Shown here piece after piece: positions 1 through 8,038 of a DNA stretch of 64,000 nt. Each line of letters starts with the position of its first letter. Position 1 is the first letter of the stretch. The DNA lies in the NCBI GenBank assembly GCA_964251675.1, contig CAXUKS010000006.1, positions 1 through 64,000 on the forward strand, given 5' to 3'. The position numbers and the translations under genes were made by a program. The stretch comes from JANXMY01 sp964251675. Its GTDB lineage: Bacteria; Armatimonadota; Armatimonadia; Armatimonadales; Capsulimonadaceae. The notes beneath the pieces were generated by a model, which did no database searches, was not told where the DNA came from, and worked only from the letters and a program-made list of their open reading frames with translations.

Positions 1-2
1 GC

Positions 3-1253
3 GCTGCCCTGACTCAGCTTCCGCAGGCCGAGCAGAACTTGATCTATCAGCAGCAGGCCACGGATGCCGCGATCCGCAAGGCGCAGGCAGACCTCGCTTC
101 CCAGCGAGCGGCAACGGCAGGCGCAAAGCAGCAGGTCGCCCTCAGCCGGGGCCAGGTTCTCAATCAGGTCGCCCAGGCGGAAAGCCAGGTGGAACAGGCC
201 CGGCGGCAGGCACAGCAGTATCAGGCCCAGGCTAAAAGCGCCCTGGCCGCTGTGAACTCACAGAACCAGACTGTCCGCACCGCCCAGCGGGCTGCCGACG
301 CCGCCGATGCTCAAATCGCTGGTGCGAATGCCAATGCCATCCGCACCGCCAACGACCAGAAACGCTATGCCACGCTCGTGACGCAGGAAGCAGTTACGCC
401 GCAGCAGTACGACTCCGCCGCCGCCAGCGCGGTCAGTGCTCGCTCCAATCTGGACGCTGTTCGTTATCAAGCCTCGCAGGCCCATTCGCAGATCAACGCG
501 GCCCGCGCCAATGTTTCCCAGGCCCAGGCGCAGTATCAGGCCGCTCTGCGGGCCGCCGAAGCCGCCCAGCAGAATGTCGCCGTCGCGCAGGCCACCCTCG
601 GCATCGCCCGCGCCAATTTAGGGCAGATCGGCGTCCAGCAGGCAAACGTCGTTGACAAGCTCGGCCAGGATGCCAGCGCCCAGGCCGACCTCTCCACGGC
701 TCAGGCCGGGCGAACGCAGGTGGGCGTGCGCCGCGAAGAGATCAAAACCGCTCAGGCGCAGGCAAACTCGTCCAAAGCCGCTCTGCAAAACGCGCAGGTG
801 ACCCTGAACGACACTTACCTGTATGCGCCCAATGAAGGCACGGTCGTTAAAAAGACAGTCAACATCGGCGCCTCGCTGTCACCCGGCCAGACCATTTTGA
901 CCATCACGCAGGGCCAGTACGTCTACGTGACGGCAAACTTCAAAGAGACCCAGCTTCGCAATGTCAAGCCGGGCCAGCCGGTAGAAGTGGAAGTAGATTC
1001 GTTCCCCGGACTGATTTTCAAGGGCTATGTCCGCAGCATCAACGAGGCCACCGGCGCGACGCAGGCGCTCCTGCCGCCGGATAATGCGACCGGCAACTTC
1101 ACCAAAGTTGTTCAGCGCGTTCCGGTCCGCATCGAGCTTCAGGCAGCGAAAGACGGCGACGACAAAAAATTCGCCCACGCGCCGGACATTCACAATCTGC
1201 GCCAGGGAATGTCCACAGTCGTCACGATTGATGTCAGCACCGGACGGCACTAG
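3..1253 (+). CDS. HlyD/EmrA-like membrane fusion protein, 5' partial
   Basis: Periplasmic adaptor of a tripartite efflux system, expected to link the inner-membrane transporter encoded next to it with an outer-membrane channel. The frame is already open at the window edge, so the start codon and N-terminal membrane anchor lie upstream; a TTG at 39 is in frame but is not the likely start. What is seen is a very long Ala/Gln-rich coiled-coil hairpin (about residues 1-260), then the lipoyl/beta-barrel part with 'YAPNEGTVVKKTVNIGASL' and 'GQPVEVEVDSFPG', both typical of EmrA/HlyD proteins. It ends 16 bases before an MFS transporter gene, the usual emrA-emrB order. The specific substrate cannot be read from sequence. 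Confidence 0.92.
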   Translation, partial: AALTQLPQAEQNLIYQQQATDAAIRKAQADLASQRAATAGAKQQVALSRGQVLNQVAQAESQVEQARRQAQQYQAQAKSALAAVNSQNQTVRTAQRAADAADAQIAGANANAIRTANDQKRYATLVTQEAVTPQQYDSAAASAVSARSNLDAVRYQASQAHSQINAARANVSQAQAQYQAALRAAEAAQQNVAVAQATLGIARANLGQIGVQQANVVDKLGQDASAQADLSTAQAGRTQVGVRREEIKTAQAQANSSKAALQNAQVTLNDTYLYAPNEGTVVKKTVNIGASLSPGQTILTITQGQYVYVTANFKETQLRNVKPGQPVEVEVDSFPGLIFKGYVRSINEATGATQALLPPDNATGNFTKVVQRVPVRIELQAAKDGDDKKFAHAPDIHNLRQGMSTVVTIDVSTGRH

Positions 1254-1269
1254 TTCTTAGAAAGCACCT

Positions 1270-2964
1270 ATGTCCACACAAGTGATTGACCACCGGGGCC
1301 GCCGCCCCGGCAAGCCGCCGCCTTCGGGCGGCGGCAAAGAGGGTGGAAGCGGCGGCGGCGAGGGCGGTGGCCCGCCCAAAGCCGGGGCCGTACAGGCGGC
1401 GGCGGATTCCACAAAATGGTTCATTCTGGTTGGCCTGATCACGGCGGCCATTATGGAGGTGCTGGACACCACCATCATCAATGTCGCCCTGCCGCAAATG
1501 GCTGGCAACCTCAACGCTACGATTGATGAGATCGCATGGGTCTCTACGGGCTACATTCTCTCCAATGTCATTGTCCTGCCGATGACCGCGTGGCTGGGCG
1601 CCCGATTTGGGCGCAAGCGGTATCTGTGTTTCTCCATCGGGTTATTTATTGTCGCCTCGTTCTTCTGCGGCACATCCAAATCGCTGATTGAAGTTGTTTT
1701 CTGGCGCATCCTGCAGGGCGCGGGCGGGGCGGCGCTGCTGTCCACCGCGCAGGCCACGCTGCGGCAGATTTTCCCGCGTGAGCAGCAGGGTCTGGTGCAG
1801 TCCATTTTCATTCTGGGCATCATCATGGCCCCCACCCTGGGACCGGCGCTCGGCGGCTATATCACGGACAACTATAACTGGCCCTGGGTGTTCTTTGTCA
1901 ACATTCCCATTGGGCTGGTCTCGCTGTTTCTGGTTGCCACATTCCTGCACGATGCCCCGACGGCGGCCAAAGCTGGCCCGATTGACCTGCCCGGCATCGC
2001 CCTTTTGACTGTGGGCCTCGGCTCGCTGCAATACGTGCTGGAAGAAGGCAAACGGTATGACTGGTTCGCCGACCCGTGGATCACGCGGCTCTCGATCATC
2101 GCCGCCATTTCGCTGGCGGCCATGATTTACTGGGAGCTGTCGCCGCGCAACAAGTCCCCAGTTGTCGACTTTCATGTGCTGAAAAACCGGGACCTGACTG
2201 CCGGTCTGATTTTGTTTCTGGCGCTTGGCTTCGGCCTCTACGGAGCGATTTTCATCTTTCCGCAGTTCACGCAGAACATTCTCGGCTTTACGCCTACGGC
2301 CACGGGACTGGTGCTGCTTCCGGGCGGGCTTGCAACCGGCGTTTCCGCGATGATCTGCGGACGGGCCACGGCAGGCAAGAAGCCGCTGGTAGACCCGCGT
2401 ATTCTCATTTTGATTGGCATGGCGCTGTTTATCTGGTCTATGTGGGATTTAGGGCATCTGTCCATTGCCTCGGGGGAGCCTGATACGCGGGCGGCGCTGA
2501 TTATTCGCGGCTTTGGGCTGGGCTTTTTGTTCACGCCGATTAACTTTGTCGTGTTCGCAGCCCTGAAGCCAACCGAAGTGCAGCAGGCATCGGGCCTAAT
2601 TAATCTGGCCCGGCAGCTTGGCGGCTCATTCGGCATTGCGGTTCTGAACACCTATGTTTCTAATATGGAGGCATACCACCGGGCCAATCTGGTGGAAAAC
2701 CTGTATGCCGGAAACGAAGCCTACACGCAGCGGCTGGCGGGTATTACAGCCAGCATCGTGCAGCGAGCGGGCTTGAGCCTGGCCGATGCCCAGCAGGCGG
2801 CACTGCATTCGATGGAACGGACGATCAGCGCCCAGGCGGCAGTGATGGCCTACAACGATGCCTTCCTGCTGCTCGGCGTCACGTTTGTGTTTGCCATCCC
2901 CGCTATATTTATTCTGAAGCCCGTCAAGAAAGCCCCGCCCGGCGGCGCGGGGGGCGGGCATTAG
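1270..2964 (+). CDS. EmrB/QacA-type DHA2 multidrug MFS transporter
   Basis: Proton-driven inner-membrane exporter of the DHA2 family with 14 expected transmembrane helices, likely working with the preceding membrane fusion protein. The sequence has the DHA2 motif 'MEVLDTTIINVALPQM' in helix 1, motif A ('GARFGRKRY') and motif C-like 'GPALGGYI'. Length (564 aa) is slightly more than typical EmrB because of a Gly/Pro-rich hydrophilic N-terminal extension of about 45 residues and a Gly-rich tail; the extension may be cytoplasmic linker or the start may lie further in. Spacing of 16 bases to the upstream gene and a terminator-like hairpin shortly after the stop indicate a two-gene transcription unit. 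Substrate unknown. Confidence 0.93.
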   Translation: MSTQVIDHRGRRPGKPPPSGGGKEGGSGGGEGGGPPKAGAVQAAADSTKWFILVGLITAAIMEVLDTTIINVALPQMAGNLNATIDEIAWVSTGYILSNVIVLPMTAWLGARFGRKRYLCFSIGLFIVASFFCGTSKSLIEVVFWRILQGAGGAALLSTAQATLRQIFPREQQGLVQSIFILGIIMAPTLGPALGGYITDNYNWPWVFFVNIPIGLVSLFLVATFLHDAPTAAKAGPIDLPGIALLTVGLGSLQYVLEEGKRYDWFADPWITRLSIIAAISLAAMIYWELSPRNKSPVVDFHVLKNRDLTAGLILFLALGFGLYGAIFIFPQFTQNILGFTPTATGLVLLPGGLATGVSAMICGRATAGKKPLVDPRILILIGMALFIWSMWDLGHLSIASGEPDTRAALIIRGFGLGFLFTPINFVVFAALKPTEVQQASGLINLARQLGGSFGIAVLNTYVSNMEAYHRANLVENLYAGNEAYTQRLAGITASIVQRAGLSLADAQQAALHSMERTISAQAAVMAYNDAFLLLGVTFVFAIPAIFILKPVKKAPPGGAGGGH

Positions 2965-2995
2965 GCGCGAATTCCGGTAACACTTTGCCCTTCGG

Positions 2996-3028
2996 GGGCG
3001 TATCAAAAGATACGCCCTCTTTTGTTTT
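2996..3028 (+). terminator. Rho-independent terminator after efflux operon
   Basis: A 9-bp perfect stem (GGGCGTATC / GATACGCCC) closes an AAAA loop and is followed by TCTTTTGTTTT. It lies 32 bases after the transporter stop and only 15 bases before the next ATG, so the next gene's promoter must overlap or precede it. Confidence 0.85.
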
Positions 3029-3043
3029 CTGAAAGGCTGCCTC

Positions 3044-4993
3044 ATGCACAAACATTCGTCGCCCGCTCTGCTCTTTTCGGTGGTCTGTCTGACCGCTCCC
3101 CTCGCGGCGCACGCCGCCATCACCCCGGCCGTTTTTGATACCTCTCCGGTGGCTCTCGCCAAAGGAGCGCCTGCTGCGTCTGCCTTTCCCGACGCCTCGG
3201 CCATTACCCTGCGCGACGAGAGCGTGGTGACGCTGAACGCCGACGGGACAGGCACGGATGTGACCCACCAGACATTCAAAGTCTTCAATCAGCGCGGCCA
3301 CGACAAAGGCGAAGTCTCTATTCCGTTCAATGCGTCCAATGAAAAGATCACCAACCTGCACGCCCGCACTATCCGGGCCGACGGCTCGGTGCTGACCGCG
3401 CAGCCGGGCGACATTCACCAGAGCGCCCCGTTTTCCGACTTTGCCATGTATGACGACGCCAAAGTCATCAGCGTCTCGATGCCCGGCATTGAAGACGGCG
3501 TAATTGTAGATTATGTCTACACCCGCCGCACGACCCGAGCCTTCCTGCCCGGTCAGTTCAGCTCCCTGTGGAGCTTCCGCGACGGCGTGGACCCGGTGGT
3601 GTCCAGCAAAATGACGCTGATCGCTCCGCTGTCGGTCAAGCTCAGCACCCTGCCGCACAACGCGGCCAGCATGACCACAACCCGCAAAGCCTCGGCGGAT
3701 GGCAAAAAAGTGACGTATACGTGGAAGATGGCGGGCCTGCCGCCGCTGGTTCCCGAGCCGATGATGCCGCCGGCCAATTCCCTCATTCCCTGGGTGGAAA
3801 TCTCCACGGTTCCGTCGTGGCAGGCGATTTCGAAGTGGTATCACGGCCTCGCCGCCGGACAGATGACGGTCTCACCCGAAATCAAGGAAACCGTCAAAAC
3901 GCTGACAGCAGGCAAGACTACGGACACGGACAAGGCGCGGGCGATTTACTACTGGGTGGAAGGCCGGACGCGCTATGTGGCGCTGGAGCTGGGTCTGTCG
4001 GCCTTTCAGCCGCACCCCGCCGCCGCCGTCTGCCGCAACCGCTACGGTGACTGCAAGGACATGGCGACCCTGCTGGTGACCATGCTTCACGAAGCAGGCA
4101 TCAAAACCGCGTGGCCGGTTCTGCTTGGTGCGGGCAGTCAGCAGCCGGTGAGCAGCTACCTGGCCGCGCCGCTGTTTTTCAACCACGCCATTGTCCGCGC
4201 CGACATTGACGGCAAGCCGTACTGGCTGGACTCCACGGCGCAAATGTGCCCGTTCGGCGACATCCCCGGCAGCGACCGGGGCGTGGATGCGCTGGTTGTC
4301 CGCAATGGGGTCGGAACCTTCGAGAAGATCCCGCTCGGCAGCCCCGCTGACAATTCGCAGGCCACGCTGACGACCGTAGCCCTGCACGCCGACGGCAGCG
4401 CGGACTGCGTGACCAAAATCACCCTGAACGGCGATGCGGGCCTGGGAGCACGGATCTCCTTCCGAGGCCTGCAAACCGCGCAGGTGCGCCCTGCCTTCCA
4501 GAACATGGTGAGCAGCTTCAGCCCGAATGCCAAGCTGGCTGACTATACGCTTTCGGATTTAAACGACCGGGACCAGCCCGTGGTTTTCACGATCAAGTAC
4601 CACGCGCCGCTGTGGGCGACGCGCACCAGCCACCTGCTGATTTTGACCGGCAAAGACATGACAGCGGCCCCGTATGACCGCACGGACCGGACGTTCCCCC
4701 TGTATGAAAGCAAAACCGGCGGCGCGACCGACGACACGGTGATCACCCTGCCGCCCGGCTATGCACTGGAAGACAAGCCGGAAGACATCCATGAGACGAC
4801 GCAAATCGGCGACGTTCTGGCAACAACGACCCTCAGCGGTGACACGCTGACGCAGCATCTGGCGGTCACCTCGCGCCCCGGCCAGATTGCGCCGGATGCC
4901 TACACCGCCGCGAAAACCCAGCATGAGAAGATCGTCGCCCTGCGCCGCCAGCCGATTGTGCTGCTGCGCTCGGACAAGACGGCGAGCCTGTAA
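3044..4993 (+). CDS. Secreted DUF3857/transglutaminase-like protein
   Basis: Exported protein of the DUF3857 plus transglutaminase-like superfamily; such proteins are predicted cysteine peptidases or acyl-transferring enzymes, but their substrates are mostly unknown. A signal peptide is visible at residues 1-25 (hydrophobic core, ending AAHA). The DUF3857 beta-rich region covers roughly residues 45-240. The transglutaminase core follows with Cys in 'RYGDCKDMATLL' (about residue 335), His in 'FNHAIVRAD' (about 380) and Asp in 'YWLDSTAQ' (about 395), so the Cys-His-Asp triad is intact. The C-terminal ~200 residues are another beta-rich region (DUF3858-like). GAAAGG at 3031-3036 serves as ribosome binding site for the ATG. 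It is monocistronic between two terminators. Confidence 0.88.
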   Translation: MHKHSSPALLFSVVCLTAPLAAHAAITPAVFDTSPVALAKGAPAASAFPDASAITLRDESVVTLNADGTGTDVTHQTFKVFNQRGHDKGEVSIPFNASNEKITNLHARTIRADGSVLTAQPGDIHQSAPFSDFAMYDDAKVISVSMPGIEDGVIVDYVYTRRTTRAFLPGQFSSLWSFRDGVDPVVSSKMTLIAPLSVKLSTLPHNAASMTTTRKASADGKKVTYTWKMAGLPPLVPEPMMPPANSLIPWVEISTVPSWQAISKWYHGLAAGQMTVSPEIKETVKTLTAGKTTDTDKARAIYYWVEGRTRYVALELGLSAFQPHPAAAVCRNRYGDCKDMATLLVTMLHEAGIKTAWPVLLGAGSQQPVSSYLAAPLFFNHAIVRADIDGKPYWLDSTAQMCPFGDIPGSDRGVDALVVRNGVGTFEKIPLGSPADNSQATLTTVALHADGSADCVTKITLNGDAGLGARISFRGLQTAQVRPAFQNMVSSFSPNAKLADYTLSDLNDRDQPVVFTIKYHAPLWATRTSHLLILTGKDMTAAPYDRTDRTFPLYESKTGGATDDTVITLPPGYALEDKPEDIHETTQIGDVLATTTLSGDTLTQHLAVTSRPGQIAPDAYTAAKTQHEKIVALRRQPIVLLRSDKTASL

Positions 4994-5002
4994 CGCCGAC
5001 AG

Positions 5003-5040
5003 GAAAAAGCGGGCGGGGATTTCTCCCCGCCCGCTTTTTC
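5003..5040. terminator. Bidirectional terminator between convergent genes
   Basis: A 17-bp perfect stem (5003-5019 with 5024-5040) around a TTTC loop, starting GAAAAAGCGGG and ending with its complement, so each strand ends in a T run. It sits 9 bases after the DUF3857 gene stop and 10 bases before the stop of the convergent SLH gene, serving both. Confidence 0.93.
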
Positions 5041-5050
5041 TGTCTTGCTA

Positions 5051-5539
5051 TCAATACCTGTGCGGCGGTTCGGCGCGATCGGAAAGGCGAATGGTGACGG
5101 CAGCCAGAGCGTCGGCCATCTCACTGGCCGTCACCGGCTGACGGCCATTTTTTTTGAGAAGCGGGCTGCTGGCGGGCAGGAAGCCCTGCGAGACCAGATG
5201 AGTCAGCGCCGCCCCTTCGGCTTTGGAAGCGCGGGCAGGGACCTTGACAGGCGTCGGCTTTTCGGCAGGATGCAGGGGCTTCCGGGCGGCCTCTACGTAG
5301 CGCACGAAACGGTCCAGCGTGACGGCCAGCTCATAGCGGGTCACGGGCTTGTCCCCCCGGAACCGTCCGTCCACGTCGCGCCCCATGATTTTTTCATGGG
5401 TCACTCGTCCCACCGCTCCGGCGGCAAAGTGCCCGGCAGGCACGTCGTTCGGGAGCGGCGCGGCCTTCGGAGTTGGGGCCGCCAGTGCCAGCGGCGCAGC
5501 AGCAAACAGGAGGGCAGCGGTCAGTAGCAGGGAGTTCAT
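5051..5539 (-). CDS. Secreted SLH-domain (S-layer homology) protein
   Basis: Small exported protein of 162 aa. The ATG at 5539 is chosen because it gives a clear signal peptide (MNSLLLTAALLFAAAPLALA) and avoids running into mreB; an in-frame start at 5647 would overlap mreB by about 100 bases. Two SLH-like stretches can be seen: 'DVPAGHFAAGAVGRVTHEKI' through 'GRFRGDKPVTRYELAVTLDR', the classical SLH core, and a weaker one ending 'PVTASEMADALAAV'. SLH domains bind pyruvylated wall polymers or serve as outer-membrane tethers. It begins 10 bases after the mreB stop, so it is probably the last gene of murA-mreB-SLH. The exact role is not known. Confidence 0.82.
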   Translation of the reverse strand: MNSLLLTAALLFAAAPLALAAPTPKAAPLPNDVPAGHFAAGAVGRVTHEKIMGRDVDGRFRGDKPVTRYELAVTLDRFVRYVEAARKPLHPAEKPTPVKVPARASKAEGAALTHLVSQGFLPASSPLLKKNGRQPVTASEMADALAAVTIRLSDRAEPPHRY

Positions 5540-5549
5540 AGGGGGCCTC

Positions 5550-6560
5550 TTAAGAGATCGCAAACATATCTTCGGTGATGCCGCGCCGCTGCTCCAGAGC
5601 GCGGCCCGTGCCGAGGGCGACGCAGGAAAGCGGATCATCGGCGACATAGGCGGGAACCTGCGCGATTTCGGCGATAAGCTGGTCCAGGCCGCGCAGCAAG
5701 GCCGTTCCGCCTGTCAGCACAATGCCCCGCTCAATGATGTCCGACGACAGCTCCGGCGGCGTCTTTTCCAGCACGTTCTTGACCCGGAGCACGATCTGAG
5801 CAATCGGCTCGGCCATGCATTCGCGTATCTCTTCCGAGGTCACGGTGATGGTTTGCGGCAGGCCGCTCAGAAGGTCTCGTCCGCGCACTTCCCGCGCCGC
5901 TTCCTCGCGCTGCGGGACCGCGCTGCCAATAGCCAGCTTGATTTCTTCGGCCATCTGATCGCCAATCAGCAGGTTGTAGTTGGTGCGGATGTGCCGGATA
6001 ATCACATCGTCGAGCTTCATGCCGCCGATGCGAAGCGACCGGGACAGCACGATGCCGTCCAGAGACAGCACGGCAATATCGGTCGTGCCACCGCCGATAT
6101 CCACCACCATGTTGCCGCCCGGCGCGGAGATCGGCAGGCCCGCGCCAATCGCCGCCGCCATTGGCTCTTCAATCGTCAGCGCCTCGCCCGCGCCCGCCGC
6201 CAGTGCCGCCTGTTTGACGGCCCGTTGCTCCACGCTCGTGACGCCCGACGGGACAGCCAGGAGGACGCGGGGCTTAAACAGTCGCTTGACCCCGCAGACT
6301 TTTTGCAGAATGTGTTCCAGCATTTGCTGGGTCGTCGTGTAGTCAGCGATCACGCCGTCGGTCATCGGGCGCACGGCGACAATGTTCATAGGGGTACGCC
6401 CTAGCATCTCCCGCGCCTTTTCGCCGACCGCCATGACTTTGCCGGTGTTGACGTTCTTGGCAACCACCGACGGCTCGCGCATGATAATACCTTTGCCGTG
6501 GACATAGACCAGCACGTTCGCCGTTCCGAGGTCAATGCCGATGTCCTGAGAAAGTCGCAT
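5550..6560 (-). CDS. mreB: Rod shape-determining protein MreB
   Basis: Actin-like ATPase that polymerises under the inner membrane and directs lateral wall synthesis, implying a rod-shaped cell. The phosphate-1 motif 'DIGIDLGTANVLVYV' is at residues 6-20, phosphate-2 'VDIGGGTTDIAVL' near 155, and the adenosine motif 'GIVLTGGTALLRGLDQL' near 285. Length (336 aa) is normal for the family. Its ATG shares one base with the murA stop (TAATG), so it is translationally coupled to murA, an unusual partner: mreB is more often followed by mreC/mreD, which are absent here. Confidence 0.96.
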   Translation of the reverse strand: MRLSQDIGIDLGTANVLVYVHGKGIIMREPSVVAKNVNTGKVMAVGEKAREMLGRTPMNIVAVRPMTDGVIADYTTTQQMLEHILQKVCGVKRLFKPRVLLAVPSGVTSVEQRAVKQAALAAGAGEALTIEEPMAAAIGAGLPISAPGGNMVVDIGGGTTDIAVLSLDGIVLSRSLRIGGMKLDDVIIRHIRTNYNLLIGDQMAEEIKLAIGSAVPQREEAAREVRGRDLLSGLPQTITVTSEEIRECMAEPIAQIVLRVKNVLEKTPPELSSDIIERGIVLTGGTALLRGLDQLIAEIAQVPAYVADDPLSCVALGTGRALEQRRGITEDMFAIS

Positions 6561-7879
6561 TAAGTGGCGGCTCCCACGACAGCGGCCAGCGCCTCGGCAG
6601 TGATAGGGCTGCCGTCTTCCTGCCGCTCCACCTCAGCCCCCACCCCGCGAAGCTTCTCCTCGAACCCGGCATAGCCCCGGTCCAGATACTGCACGCCGGT
6701 AATCTCGGTGACGCCTTCGGCGGCCAGGCCCGCCAGCACCAGCGCCGCCGTGGCCCGCAGGTCAGACCCCGCCACCGGAGCACCGGTCAGGCGCGGCACG
6801 CCTTTGATCACCGCCGACGCCGCTTCCGCTTTGATGTCTGCGCCCATCCGCGACAGCTCATCAATATACCGGAAACGCCGCTCGTAGACCGTCTCGGTGA
6901 TGACCGACGTGCCCGCCGCCAGTGTCATCAGCGCGGCAAACGGCGGCTGCATATCGGTCGGGAAGCCCGGATGTGGACTGGCGCTGACATTGACTGCCTT
7001 CAAGCTGCGCCCACGTGGGACCCACACGCGCACGCCGTCGTCATCGAAGCGCACTTCGACCCCCGCCTCGGCCAGCTTGCGTGTCACCGGCTGGACGTGC
7101 TCCTTGATGGCGTCCCGGATATACAGGTCGCCGCCTGTGACGGCAGCGGCAACCGCGAACGTGCCCGCTTCAATCCGGTCGGCGTCAACTCTCTTTTCCG
7201 AGCCGTGCAGGGCGCGGACGCCTTCTATCAGAATCTCTTTGGAGCCTGCCCCTCGGATTTTTGCGCCCATGCGGTTCAGGCTGTCGGCGGCGGCGACGAC
7301 ATCCGGCTCTTCGGCGGCATTGGAAATCGTCGTTGTGCCGTCCGCCAGCGCGGCGGCGGACATCAGGTGCGTGGTTGCACCGACACTCGGGAAGTCCAGG
7401 TAAATGCTCGCCCCGCGCAGGCCGCGTGGCGCGTCCGCCTGCACAAAGCCGTGCTCCACAGAAATCTGTGCGCCCAGCCGTTCCAGTCCTTTGAGGTGGT
7501 AGTCCACAGGTCGTGCGCCGATGTCGCAGCCGCCCGGCAGGGCCACCCGCGCCGTACCGAAGCGGGCCAGCATCGGACCAAGCACGGAGAACGAGGCCCG
7601 CATCAATCTAATCAGCTCATACGGCGCTTCATGGGAAACCAGATTGGCGGCGTCCAGGGTGACAGTACCGTCGGGGGTAAACTCGGCGTGGACGCCCAGA
7701 TGCCGGAGCAGCTCCAGCAGGGTCAGGACATCGGAAATCCGGGGGACATTAGTGAGAACGGTCTGGCCCGACGCGGGGAGGATAGCGGCGGGAAGAATGG
7801 CGAGGGTAGCATTTTTGCTGCCACTGAGGCGCACTTCCCCTTCAAGGCGTCGTCCGCCGACGGTGCGAATTTTCTGCAA
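6560..7879 (-). CDS. murA: UDP-GlcNAc 1-carboxyvinyltransferase MurA
   Basis: Transfers enolpyruvate from PEP to UDP-GlcNAc, the first committed step of peptidoglycan synthesis in the cytoplasm. The chosen start is TTG at 7877-7879: a GGAGG at 7888-7892 lies 8 bases upstream, and the resulting N-terminus 'MQKIRTVGGRRLEGEVRLSG' matches where MurA proteins normally begin; a TTG at 7936 would add 19 atypical residues. The substrate motif 'GSKNATLAILPA' and the catalytic loop 'ALPGGCDIGARPVDYH' are present; the Cys in this loop is the fosfomycin target and is retained. At 439 aa the length is typical. First gene of the murA-mreB-SLH unit behind a good promoter. Confidence 0.96.
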   Translation of the reverse strand: MQKIRTVGGRRLEGEVRLSGSKNATLAILPAAILPASGQTVLTNVPRISDVLTLLELLRHLGVHAEFTPDGTVTLDAANLVSHEAPYELIRLMRASFSVLGPMLARFGTARVALPGGCDIGARPVDYHLKGLERLGAQISVEHGFVQADAPRGLRGASIYLDFPSVGATTHLMSAAALADGTTTISNAAEEPDVVAAADSLNRMGAKIRGAGSKEILIEGVRALHGSEKRVDADRIEAGTFAVAAAVTGGDLYIRDAIKEHVQPVTRKLAEAGVEVRFDDDGVRVWVPRGRSLKAVNVSASPHPGFPTDMQPPFAALMTLAAGTSVITETVYERRFRYIDELSRMGADIKAEAASAVIKGVPRLTGAPVAGSDLRATAALVLAGLAAEGVTEITGVQYLDRGYAGFEEKLRGVGAEVERQEDGSPITAEALAAVVGAAT

Positions 7880-7985
7880 AGGCGTGGCCTCCAAATATGA
7901 GTGGAACGCCAGCGGGTCTTTTGTGCCATCGCGCAAGATGAGCCGCCCGCCGGTCGTTGTCTTGTGTTATTGTTTCTTACAAACG

Positions 7986-8014
7986 AGTATACAAGAGATA
8001 GAGCCGCTTGTCAA
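7986..8014 (-). promoter_or_regulatory. Sigma70-type promoter of murA-mreB
   Basis: On the minus strand TTGACA (8009-8014) is followed after 17 bases by TATACT (7986-7991), close to consensus. It predicts a transcript start near 7979 and a leader of about 100 bases before the murA TTG. Confidence 0.8.
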
Positions 8015-8038
8015 GAGAGACACTACGGATAGCGGCTG

